The notes under the pieces: generated by a model
The model's input: the letters and a program-made list of their open reading frames with translations, nothing else
What the model was told of the DNA's origin: nothing
Database searches by the model: none
Origin: an uncultured Prevotella sp.
GTDB taxonomy: Bacteria > Bacteroidota > Bacteroidia > Bacteroidales > Bacteroidaceae
Assembly: GCA_946183415.1 (NCBI GenBank)
Contig: CAMHAM010000004.1
Location: forward strand, 82,470 to 146,469
DNA length: 64,000 bases
Reading direction: 5' to 3'
Translations under genes and position numbers: made by a program
Part shown: piece after piece, positions 49,801 through 57,472 of the stretch
Position numbering within the stretch: the stretch's first letter is position 1
How the letters are laid out: the number at the start of each line of letters is the position of its first letter

Positions 49801-50032
49801 CAGTAAGTTCAGCGTCACTGCGGCCTCTACAGGAAGTTGTAAGGTCACTTTGCGCCTCGACAACCAGAATGGTCCCGTCATCGGTGAAGTTACTATTTCA
49901 AGGACAAGAAACGTGGAGAATTACAAAGTTTTCAATACAAGGGTGAACAACGCCCAAGGCGTACACGATCTGTACCTCTGTTTCAGCAATACCGAGGGCG
50001 ACACCCGTCTTGACTGGTGGCAGTTTAAGTAA
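46832..50032 (+). CDS. Multidomain CE1 esterase - GH43 - CBM6 enzyme
   Basis: 1066 aa, secreted (MKRTILLQLFVGWVTMAFAQ). Domains: CBM48-like E-set (about 22-120), CE1 esterase (about 125-370) with GGFSRGG nucleophile elbow near 258 and GHTW catalytic His, a second E-set (about 400-500), a short stub of a second esterase-like domain (CYHPAGGEPKFVVHLIPGKD to about 570), GH43 five-bladed propeller (about 630-925) with YTADPSP base Asp, WYDIDPSV and YQEGPW acid Glu, and CBM6 (about 930-1066, ERVEAETMAWGYG). Where the second esterase breaks off, a GTGAAAAGTGAAGGAGTG repeat encodes VKSEGVKCEKCCEGKCEKK. Probable role: removing feruloyl or acetyl groups and arabinose or xylose from xylan. First gene of the hemicellulose operon. 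Confidence 0.9.
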   Translation: MKRTILLQLFVGWVTMAFAQGSTVCNEDGTVTFKYKNDQAKEVLVDVQFAGRNAMTKDAQGIWTATVGPAAPDMYPYCFIVDGVSVMDPENPQYFPNEGFKNSLLEIPAKTGSLAHDIKDVPHGSMEYIHYYSKSLGATNQAVVYLPTKYKEQKDKKYPVFYLISGTTDTEEVYYKVGRVNYILDNLLAEGKAEEMIIVLPYGNPYKLLPTPPTMGLGGMPQTQFGKDVFSLDLTNDLMPYVENHYRTINDADHRAIGGFSRGGNQALFNGLSHLDKFSYLCSYSSFTSTDIPGVYDNAQDTNSKINLFWLGVGTDDFLYGNARDYMEFLDKHGITSVKEYTNDKFGHTWMNAKYFLSKTLPLLFNPKASAEAMKNAQPTKPATGKEQQFTPGVMARLFPKPIISPEYKYDSVIFRMKAPEAKEVLLAAEILPKPKAMERDSDGIWSIEVDEHIYEAFTYYYIIDGTPVADPQNMYLAPTKGFKPSICSNPAATFSYMNMGDIEHGVVSYDLNTNMACYHPAGGEPKFVVHLIPGKDDTLESWFKIGGADVMADKFIASKKLPPFCIGVKSEGVKCEKCCEGKCEKKVYTLKADDFANWPERRHALESLLDSLMLQAAVKGEISLNLPLFQTKYTADPSPLVVGDRLFLFTSHDASPEDIPDINEKSSAGFFMYDWLLWSTTDMVNWTEHGAVASLKDIPWRSRENGAWAIQTVERNGKYYLYAPLHGHGIAVLEADSPYGPFKEPLGKPLVWDQSNWYDIDPSVYTDDDGQAYLYWGNPYTFYAKLNDDMTSLKSEVVKLPHIKHYQEGPWFYKRNGHYYCAFASTCCPEALGYAMSDSPTGPWEWKNYIMRPTLRDRGNHPGICDFKGHSYIFGQSYDLMHLDTFVHHERRSVSASEITYNEDGTIQEIPYWLDQEPIKQLCWLNPYERVEAETMAWGYGLKSAKMGIENTGVVADMPTSTGKKNMYIFDINDGEFIKLRGVDFAQGASKFSVTAASTGSCKVTLRLDNQNGPVIGEVTISRTRNVENYKVFNTRVNNAQGVHDLYLCFSNTEGDTRLDWWQFK
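48536..48572. repeat. Short repeat inside the CE1-GH43 gene
   Basis: GTGAAAAGTGAAGGAGTGAA and ATGTGAAAAGTGCTGCG; in frame, encodes a Lys/Glu/Cys-rich segment at the point where the second esterase domain is interrupted. Confidence 0.75.
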
Positions 50033-50064
50033 ATACAAAAATAAATCAATAAACAGATGAGATT

Positions 50065-52437
50065 ATGAAGAGGATTATCTTTTACCTTTCTTCCTTACCT
50101 TTTTTAGCAAGTTGCAACTCACCCGCTGATATTGAGCAGCAAGTGGATGAACTCTATCAGAAGATGCCCCAGGAGGAGCGCATTGCCCAGCTGAGGAGTA
50201 TGTATATGGACGAGCTCTTTAATGAACAGGGGCAACTCGACACAGCGAAGTGCCGTGAGCTAATCCCCTACGGCATCGGACACTTTTCACAATTCTGCAT
50301 GCAGCAGCCCAGAGACCCCAATGAACTACGAGACCGCGCCATTGCCATTCAGGAATGGCTAATTCACAACACCCCCAATGGCATTCCTGCCTTGTTGCAC
50401 GAAGAGGTACTCTCTGGTGTCAACACCCTTGGCTCCACCATTTATCCCCAGCAGATAGGTCAGGCAGGATCATTCAATCCTGAACTGGCTGAGCTGAAGA
50501 CCATCCAGACAAGTACGACCCTGCGTAAGATGGGTGGCATCTTTGCACTCTCACCCATGGTGGATGTATGCCGTACGCCCAGTTTCAACCGCCTCGAAGA
50601 ATCGTATGGTGAAGATGGCTATCTCTCTGCCGTGATGGGTACAGCCTTTGTGGAAGGTTTGCAGCAGAATAACCTGAAGAAAGGTGTAGGAGCTTGTTCC
50701 AAGCACTACCTCGGCTATGGAGGCGGAGGCGATGCTGACGAGAAAGTGCTGATGGAGGAAATTCTGCTACCTCACGAGACCATGATCCGCTTGACGGGTA
50801 GTGTGGCTGTGATGCCAGGCTATCACGCTATGAAGACTTCGCCCACCCCGTCAGAAGGCGATAAGAATGTCAACTGTGTAGCTAACAGCTGGATCCTGAC
50901 AGATATTCTGCGCGACTATGTAGGATTCAACGGGATGGTAGTGAGCGACTATACGGCCATCGACCAGATTCCAGGTTTGGAAACTACCGTAGAGAAGGCT
51001 GCTGCCGCTATTAATGCAGGCAACGATGTGGACTTCCCCTTCGGTGCCAACTACCAGTATCTGCAAGAGGCCATCGACAAGGGACTGGTAAAACCCGAGA
51101 TGCTGGAACGTGCTGTCAAGAACGTGCTCCGTATCAAGTTCCGCATGGGTCTCTTCGACAAAGATGCCTATCTTTATTCCAAAGAGAATATCACCCTTGA
51201 TACGCCAGAGGAGCGGCAGACGGCTTACGATATTGCCACTCAGTCGGTGGTACTATTGGAGAACAATGGCGTCCTGCCTTTGAAGGATATCAAGAATGTA
51301 CTCCTTACTGGTCCTAATGCCAACTCTATCTGGGCCATGTGCGGCGACTATACCTATCCCGCCATGTCATACTTCTGGAAGAAAGTGGAAGACGTGGCTG
51401 ATCGTGATAATCCCCACATCGTAAAACTGCTCGAAGGTATGCAGAACCGCAAGCCTGAGGGCATCAATGTAATGTACTCACGCGGTTGCGACTGGACAGA
51501 GGAGATCGAGACCAAATACGCTGAAGGCGGTGACGAGCGCGCTTGGGAGTATGAACTTCTGCACCGTAAGGTAGACTCTGGCGAGAAAGCCGACAAGGCT
51601 GAGGCACTGAGGATGGCAAAGGATGCCGATGTAATCATTGCAGCCGTGGGTGAGAACGTGATGCTCTGCGGTGAGAATCGTGACCGCGAGGGGCTCCGTC
51701 TGCCAGGTAAGCAGGAGCAGTATGTAGCAGAGTTGCTGAAGACAGGCAAGCCTGTAGTACTCGTCATGTTCGGAGGGCGTGCGCAGGTCATCTCAGGCAT
51801 CGCAGAGAAGTGTGCCGCCGTGATTCAGGCATGGTACCCTGGTGAGGAAGGCGGCAATGCTGTAGCCGATATCCTCTACGGTAAGGTCTCTCCATCTGCC
51901 AAGCTCTCCGTCAGCTATCCGAATACAGAGGTCTATGAGCCCATCTGTTACAACTACAGCACAGAGAAAGATGCCCGCGTGGCATGGCCCTTCGGCTACG
52001 GACTGAGCTACACCACGTTCGATTATCAGAACCTGCAGGTGAACAGTGAGGCACAAACTTCCGACGACTTCGTGGAACTCACCTTCCAGGTGAAGAACAC
52101 AGGTAGTGTGAAAGCCGACGAGGTAGCGCAAATTTATCTCTCACCCACAGCCGGGAGTCAGAATATCCGCCCGATTCAACTGCAAGGCTTTGCCCGCGTA
52201 TCGCTGGAACCAGGACAGGAGAAGACCGTCACCACCCGTCTCTATGTAGAGCAGTTTGGTTTCTACAGCCATAAGGGAGAGATACGCGAATGGAACATCG
52301 AGCCTGGAACCTTCGTCGTAAAGGTTGGTGCTTCTTCTACCGACATCAAGCTTCAGCAACAGGTAGAGCTCAAGGGCAAGGCTGTTACAAAGCCTCTACG
52401 CGACCATTATTTCTCAGAAAGTATCGTATCACAATAA
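50065..52437 (+). CDS. Glycoside hydrolase family 3 lipoprotein
   Basis: 790 aa exo-glycosidase, probably beta-xylosidase or beta-glucosidase. Lipoprotein signal with lipobox FLASC. GH3 N-terminal TIM barrel: SKHYLGYGGGGDADEK (substrate-binding Lys-His), FNGMVVSDYTAI with the nucleophile Asp near 294; C-terminal alpha/beta sandwich: VLLENNGVLPLKD, VGENVMLCGENRDREGLRLP (candidate acid/base Glu), WYPGEEGGNAVADILYGKVSPSAKL; FnIII-like tail (FQVKNTGSVKADEVAQIYLS). Anchored to the envelope, it would take oligosaccharides produced by the upstream GH43 enzyme. 32 nt separate the genes; substrate is inferred. Confidence 0.94.
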   Translation: MKRIIFYLSSLPFLASCNSPADIEQQVDELYQKMPQEERIAQLRSMYMDELFNEQGQLDTAKCRELIPYGIGHFSQFCMQQPRDPNELRDRAIAIQEWLIHNTPNGIPALLHEEVLSGVNTLGSTIYPQQIGQAGSFNPELAELKTIQTSTTLRKMGGIFALSPMVDVCRTPSFNRLEESYGEDGYLSAVMGTAFVEGLQQNNLKKGVGACSKHYLGYGGGGDADEKVLMEEILLPHETMIRLTGSVAVMPGYHAMKTSPTPSEGDKNVNCVANSWILTDILRDYVGFNGMVVSDYTAIDQIPGLETTVEKAAAAINAGNDVDFPFGANYQYLQEAIDKGLVKPEMLERAVKNVLRIKFRMGLFDKDAYLYSKENITLDTPEERQTAYDIATQSVVLLENNGVLPLKDIKNVLLTGPNANSIWAMCGDYTYPAMSYFWKKVEDVADRDNPHIVKLLEGMQNRKPEGINVMYSRGCDWTEEIETKYAEGGDERAWEYELLHRKVDSGEKADKAEALRMAKDADVIIAAVGENVMLCGENRDREGLRLPGKQEQYVAELLKTGKPVVLVMFGGRAQVISGIAEKCAAVIQAWYPGEEGGNAVADILYGKVSPSAKLSVSYPNTEVYEPICYNYSTEKDARVAWPFGYGLSYTTFDYQNLQVNSEAQTSDDFVELTFQVKNTGSVKADEVAQIYLSPTAGSQNIRPIQLQGFARVSLEPGQEKTVTTRLYVEQFGFYSHKGEIREWNIEPGTFVVKVGASSTDIKLQQQVELKGKAVTKPLRDHYFSESIVSQ

Positions 52438-52444
52438 AACAAAA

Positions 52445-54229
52445 ATGAAAAAGACACTATTATCAATTATCATGCTGTGCGTGGCTTCAATCGCTGTCGC
52501 ACAGCCTGCTGGCGGGTTTGGAGGCATCCAGGCTCCGCAAGTGAAACTTGAGACATCACAAGAGTTCAAAGACGTGAACTATGCCGGCGACGAGCAGGCT
52601 TACCACACCTGCGACATCTACCTGCCCAAACAGGAAAAAGCTTCATATCCCGTGGTAATCCATATATACGGCAGTGCATGGTTCAACAACAACGGCAAGG
52701 GCACGGCCGATCTTGGCACCATCGTCAATTCACTGCTGAAGGCAGGCTACGCCGTAGTTTGTCCAAACCATCGTTCGAGCATGGATGCCAAATGGCCAGC
52801 CCAGATCCATGACATCCGTGCCGTCATCCGCTTCGTGCGTGGCGAAGCGGCAAAGTATAAGTTCGACACCCAGTTTATTGCCACAAGCGGTTTCTCATCT
52901 GGCGGGCACCTGGCTTCTACGGCTGCCACCACCAGTGGCACGAAACAGACGAAAGTGGGCACTATCGACATCGATCTCGAAGGCGAGGTTGGCAACTATC
53001 TCAAGGAGAGTAGTGCTGTGAATGCTGCCTGCGACTGGAGTGGTCCTATCGATCTCACCGCCATGGATTGCGGTGAGGGCATGAAGATGGGTGAAAATTC
53101 ACCAGAAGACGTACTGCTTAATTCGAAACTTGCCAAAGAACCAGACAAATATATCAGTCTGAGTGCCAACCACTATGTAGACCCCAACGATCCTCCCATC
53201 ATCATTTTCCATGGTGACAAGGACAATGTGGTGCCCAACTGTCAGGGTAAGGCTTTCTATGAGACGCTGAAAGCTGCTGGTGTGAAGACCGAGGCCACCT
53301 TCCCTGCAGAGGGAAGTCATGGAGGTCCTGCCATGTACACTGAAGAGAACCTGCAGAAGATGGTGAACTTCCTTGATGAGGTGCGTACCAATCGTTCGCG
53401 TATCATCGAGAATGGTGGTACTGGTCAGTTCAAGGCCATCATGAAGGAAGATACTACCCTGCCCGAGCACACCATCTTCGTGCCACAGGATCTCTCTGCC
53501 TTCAGTGCCGAGAAGCCTCTGCCCGTACTCGTATGGGGCAATGGTGCCTGTGCCAACTCTCCCTGGGAGCACATGAACTTCCTCAACGAGATTGCCTCAC
53601 AGGGCTACATCGTGCTTGCTACGGGTATCATTCCTATGATCGACGATTGGTACAGGGGGCCGATGTCACGTTCAGAGCAGCAGATTGAGAGCATCGACTG
53701 GATTATTGCCCAAAATGCCAATCCTGCATCGCCTTACTATCAGAAGATCGACGTGAAGAATATCTGCGTGGCCGGTATGTCGTGCGGTGGATTGCAGACA
53801 CTCTTCAACTGTGCTGATCCTCGCATTTCCTGCCTGATGATCTGTAACAGCGGACTCTTCAACCAGCAGAATGCCAATCAGGCCGTGGGCGGCATGCCCA
53901 TGCCTCCCAAAGAGAAGCTGAAGGAGATCCACACACCGATCATGTACCTGCTCGGTGGTGAGACCGATATTGCCTATGGCAATGGTATGGACGACTTCCA
54001 CCGCATTGATCATGTACCTGCTGTCGCCACCAACTTCCCCGTAGGTCATGGTGGCACCTACCGTGAGCCTCATGGTGGTGAATTCACCGTCGTAGCCCTT
54101 GCTTGGCTCGACTGGCAACTGAAGGGTTGCAAAGAGGCAGCCAAGATGTTCGTAGGCAAGGATTGTGGCATCTCTAAGCGCGACAAGTGGACCATCGAAA
54201 AGAATGAAAAGTTCGAAACTCTGAAGTAA
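52445..54229 (+). CDS. Double alpha/beta-hydrolase (carbohydrate esterase)
   Basis: 594 aa, secreted (MKKTLLSIIMLCVASIAVAQ). Two alpha/beta-hydrolase domains in tandem. N-terminal (about 35-310): VVIHIYGSAWFNNNGKGTAD oxyanion region, SGFSSGGHLAS nucleophile near 148, IFHGDKDNVVPN with catalytic Asp, EGSHGG His. C-terminal (about 320-590): VLVWGNGACANSPWEH, CVAGMSCGGLQ nucleophile near 444, GGETDIAYGN and a His in VGHGGTYREPHGG. Likely removes acetyl or similar ester groups from hemicellulose. 7 nt after GH3 and 1 nt before GH31, so co-translated with both. Specificity cannot be read from sequence. Confidence 0.87.
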   Translation: MKKTLLSIIMLCVASIAVAQPAGGFGGIQAPQVKLETSQEFKDVNYAGDEQAYHTCDIYLPKQEKASYPVVIHIYGSAWFNNNGKGTADLGTIVNSLLKAGYAVVCPNHRSSMDAKWPAQIHDIRAVIRFVRGEAAKYKFDTQFIATSGFSSGGHLASTAATTSGTKQTKVGTIDIDLEGEVGNYLKESSAVNAACDWSGPIDLTAMDCGEGMKMGENSPEDVLLNSKLAKEPDKYISLSANHYVDPNDPPIIIFHGDKDNVVPNCQGKAFYETLKAAGVKTEATFPAEGSHGGPAMYTEENLQKMVNFLDEVRTNRSRIIENGGTGQFKAIMKEDTTLPEHTIFVPQDLSAFSAEKPLPVLVWGNGACANSPWEHMNFLNEIASQGYIVLATGIIPMIDDWYRGPMSRSEQQIESIDWIIAQNANPASPYYQKIDVKNICVAGMSCGGLQTLFNCADPRISCLMICNSGLFNQQNANQAVGGMPMPPKEKLKEIHTPIMYLLGGETDIAYGNGMDDFHRIDHVPAVATNFPVGHGGTYREPHGGEFTVVALAWLDWQLKGCKEAAKMFVGKDCGISKRDKWTIEKNEKFETLK

Positions 54230-54230
54230 T

Positions 54231-56390
54231 ATGAAGAAGATACACGCCATCATTCTGTCAATGGCATTCTGCCTGAGCGCTACGGCACAGACGCCCTTCT
54301 CTGAAGGGCGCCTCACCGTGACACCTCTTTCGCGGAATGCCGTCCGCATCCAATACGCTAAGGGCGACATCAAGAGCGAGCTTCCAGAATGGATCTATGT
54401 CAAACAGGAGCCATTCAAGGAGCGTCAGGATATCTCTGTCGCTATCGATGCCAAGCAGCAAGAGGTTAAAGTCTGCAATGCCCAAGGCAAACCTGTGTTC
54501 ACAGCTACCGCCCATCAGTTCAAGGATGGCGAGGCCACACTCTCTTTCGTCTCTCCCGATGATGAGTTCCTCTTCGGACTCGGGCAGTTCCAGGATGGTT
54601 ATAGCAACGTGCGAGGACTTTCCCGTCGCCTCACTCAGGTGAACACCCAGATTTCCATTCCCATGCTCATCTCGAGCAAGGGCTACGGCATCTTGTGGAA
54701 CAACTACGGTCTGACGGAATTTAATCCCTGCAGTCAAAGCATCAGTCTGAAGAAGGCAGAAGGAAAGGGAAAGACGGAAGAAGTCGACGTGACGAGTACG
54801 GAAGGCAACAAGAAAGAAGTGCGCGAGCGTCATGTCTTCGAAGCTGCCATCGATGTCACAGAGGCAGGCGACTATACCCTGTTGCTCGATGTGGGTCAGA
54901 AGATGGCCCGTCGCCATAACCTTTGCATCGATGGGAAGACGGTCATTGAGATGCAGAACCTCTGGCTGCCCCCTACGGCTTCTGCCATCGTACACATCGA
55001 AGCTGGCCATCACGTGCTCACGGCAGAACTTACCAAGGACGATCAGCCCACCCTATATTATAATAAGGTTGGGAATCAGACCACCTTCCGTTCGCCCGTT
55101 GCCGATGCCGTAGACTATACCGTCTTCGTAGGCACCCCAGATGAGATCATCGCTTCCTATCGCGAACTGACAGGACCTTGTCCGCTGATGCCCGAGTGGG
55201 CACTGGGCTATATCCATTGCCGCGAACGTTTCCACTCCTCCGATGAGATCCTACAGACCGCACGCCGTTTCCGCGACGAGCAGATGCCCCTGAGCGTCAT
55301 CGTACAGGACTGGCAGTATTGGGGGAAATACGGCTGGAACTCCATGCAGTTTGATGAGGAGTTCTACCCCGATCCCAAGGCACTCACTGACAGTCTTCAC
55401 CAGATGGATGTCCGCTTGATGGTGAGCGTATGGAGTAAGATTGACAAGAACTCCGAGGTTGGTCGCCAGATGGAGCGCGACCAATATTATATCCCCGAGA
55501 CCGACTGGATCGACTTCTTCAATCCCGAAGCCGCTGCCGCCTACTGGAAGAATTTCCGTGGGCGCCTCGTCCCCTTAGGTATTGATGCGTGGTGGCAGGA
55601 TGCCACAGAGCCTGAGAACGATGATCTCGCAGGCCGCCGTGTGAACAATGGTCGCTGGAGCGGCGAACAGGTGCGCAACGTCTATCCCCTGCTTGTCAAC
55701 AAGACCGTCTATGAAGGACTGAAAGAAGCAGGCAAGGAACCTGTCATCCTGACCCGCTGCGGATTCCCCGGTATCCAGCGTTACGGCTCTGCCATGTGGA
55801 GTGGTGATGTGGGCAACGACTGGGAGACCTTCCGCCGCCAGATTACGGCAGGTCTTGGCATGCAGGCAGCAGGCATCCCCTGGTGGACCTATGATGCAGG
55901 CGGATTCTTCCGTCCCATGGACCAGTACACCAATCAGGACTATATCGAGCGCATGCTCCGTTGGATAGAGACCAGTGTCTACCTGCCCCTGATGCGTGTT
56001 CATGGTTATATGAGCAACACCGAGCCATGGAACTACGGCGAGGAGGCAAAGGCCATCATCGCCAATTGTCTGAAGGAGCGCGAACGTCTGCAGCCTTACA
56101 TTAGGAAATGTGCCGAGAGAGTTTCTACCGAAGGCTATACCCTGATGCGTCCCCTCGTGTTCGACTTTGCCAACGACCCCGAGGCTCTGCAGCAGAAGTA
56201 TGAGTATATGTTCGGTCCTGAACTGCTCATCAGTCCTGTCACCGAGGCAGGTGTTTCTGAGTGGCAGACCTATCTGCCGAAGAACGAAGGAGGGTGGCAC
56301 GACTATCGCACAGGACAGCATTATGAGGGCGGACAGACTGTAACTACGAAAATCGACAAAGCCCACATCCCTGTTTTCGTACGCGACTAA
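54231..56390 (+). CDS. Glycoside hydrolase family 31 with PA14 insert (alpha-xylosidase-like)
   Basis: 719 aa, secreted (MKKIHAIILSMAFCLSATAQ). N-terminal GH31 sandwich with a PA14-like domain at about 197-290 (HVFEAAIDVTEAGDYTLLLD, MARRHNLCIDGKTVIE), then the catalytic barrel with VIVQDWQYWGKYGWNSMQFD, WWQDATEPENDD (nucleophile Asp near 454), SAMWSGDVGNDWETF (acid/base Asp near 526), and a distal sandwich. PA14-bearing GH31 enzymes include alpha-xylosidases acting on xyloglucan oligosaccharides, so that specificity is favoured over alpha-glucosidase. The C-terminus is compact, ending soon after the distal domain (HIPVFVRD). Confidence 0.92.
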   Translation: MKKIHAIILSMAFCLSATAQTPFSEGRLTVTPLSRNAVRIQYAKGDIKSELPEWIYVKQEPFKERQDISVAIDAKQQEVKVCNAQGKPVFTATAHQFKDGEATLSFVSPDDEFLFGLGQFQDGYSNVRGLSRRLTQVNTQISIPMLISSKGYGILWNNYGLTEFNPCSQSISLKKAEGKGKTEEVDVTSTEGNKKEVRERHVFEAAIDVTEAGDYTLLLDVGQKMARRHNLCIDGKTVIEMQNLWLPPTASAIVHIEAGHHVLTAELTKDDQPTLYYNKVGNQTTFRSPVADAVDYTVFVGTPDEIIASYRELTGPCPLMPEWALGYIHCRERFHSSDEILQTARRFRDEQMPLSVIVQDWQYWGKYGWNSMQFDEEFYPDPKALTDSLHQMDVRLMVSVWSKIDKNSEVGRQMERDQYYIPETDWIDFFNPEAAAAYWKNFRGRLVPLGIDAWWQDATEPENDDLAGRRVNNGRWSGEQVRNVYPLLVNKTVYEGLKEAGKEPVILTRCGFPGIQRYGSAMWSGDVGNDWETFRRQITAGLGMQAAGIPWWTYDAGGFFRPMDQYTNQDYIERMLRWIETSVYLPLMRVHGYMSNTEPWNYGEEAKAIIANCLKERERLQPYIRKCAERVSTEGYTLMRPLVFDFANDPEALQQKYEYMFGPELLISPVTEAGVSEWQTYLPKNEGGWHDYRTGQHYEGGQTVTTKIDKAHIPVFVRD

Positions 56391-56443
56391 ACCTTTGAGA
56401 GGTTTATGCGTCAAATAATGAAAGCCAACTTAAAACAACAATA

Positions 56444-57430
56444 ATGAATAAGGACAAGACTATGCGCGTCGGTATCATCGGCGCTGGATGGATTGCCGAG
56501 AAAGCAGCCATCACACTAAACGGACTGAAAGAATGTGAATGCTACGCCATTGCCTCGCGCTCGCTGGAAAAGGCAGAAGCCTTTGCACAGAAATGGAACA
56601 TGCCTAAGGCTTACGGCTCGTATGCGGAACTGATAGCTGATGAAGAGGTTGACCTCATTTACGTGGCTACCCCACACTCCCACCACTACGATGTGACGAA
56701 AGAGGCCTTGATGGCTGGTAAACCTTGTCTGGTGGAGAAGGCCTTTATGGCTAACTACCGTCAGGCCAAGGAAATAGTCGACCTAGCTCACGAACGGAAG
56801 GTGTTCTTGGCAGAAGCCATCTGGACGCGTTACCAGCCTGCTCTGAAAATGGTGAACGACCTCATCTGGAGCGGACGCATCGGAACCCCACGGTTGTTAA
56901 CAGCCACCTTAGGCTATTCGATGGGCGACAAGCCGCGCATCATGAGGGCTGATCTCTGTGGTGGAGCCCTGCTCGATTTGGGTGTCTACTGCCTGAACTT
57001 TGCCCGTATGTTCTGCCCTGCCGATATCGTAAGCATGGAGGGCCAGTGTGTCAAGAGCGATACGGGCATGGACCTGACGAATGCCATTACCCTGATACTG
57101 GCCGACGGTATGCTCTGCAACCTGCAGTCGAGTGCCTCTTGCGTAGGCGATAATATCGGCGTTATTGCTGGCACCGACGGCAATCTCATCATCGACAATG
57201 TCAACAACCCACAGAAGATCACGGTCAACACTTGTGACCGCGTGTTTGTAGAGGATATCCACGTGCCCCAGCAGATAACGGGCTACGAATACCAGTTCAT
57301 CGCCTGTAGGCAGGCACTCATTGACGGACTGCTGGAGCCTCGCGAGATGCCTCATGAGGAGACGCTCTACATCATGCAGCTGATGGACAGCCTGCGCCAG
57401 AAGTGGGGTGTACATTACCCTATGGACTAA
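56444..57430 (+). CDS. Gfo/Idh/MocA family oxidoreductase
   Basis: 328 aa, cytosolic (no signal peptide). Rossmann motif VGIIGAGWIAEKAA, then DLIYVATPHSHHYDV, KPCLVEKAF in place of the common EKP, EAIWTRYQPA and GGALLDLGVYCLNFARM. Related to trans-1,2-dihydrobenzene-1,2-diol / xylose dehydrogenase-like and glucose-fructose oxidoreductase-like proteins. Probably oxidises or isomerises a sugar released by the preceding enzymes; D-xylose is a guess from the operon. 53 nt after GH31. Confidence 0.9.
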   Translation: MNKDKTMRVGIIGAGWIAEKAAITLNGLKECECYAIASRSLEKAEAFAQKWNMPKAYGSYAELIADEEVDLIYVATPHSHHYDVTKEALMAGKPCLVEKAFMANYRQAKEIVDLAHERKVFLAEAIWTRYQPALKMVNDLIWSGRIGTPRLLTATLGYSMGDKPRIMRADLCGGALLDLGVYCLNFARMFCPADIVSMEGQCVKSDTGMDLTNAITLILADGMLCNLQSSASCVGDNIGVIAGTDGNLIIDNVNNPQKITVNTCDRVFVEDIHVPQQITGYEYQFIACRQALIDGLLEPREMPHEETLYIMQLMDSLRQKWGVHYPMD

Positions 57431-57472
57431 GCAACAGACAGAATCAATAACCAATATCTTGTATTATCAATT

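Noticed and set aside
55575-56414. 279-aa minus-strand ORF opposite GH31
   Set aside because: Shadow of the GH31 catalytic domain; residue composition is typical of antisense frames.
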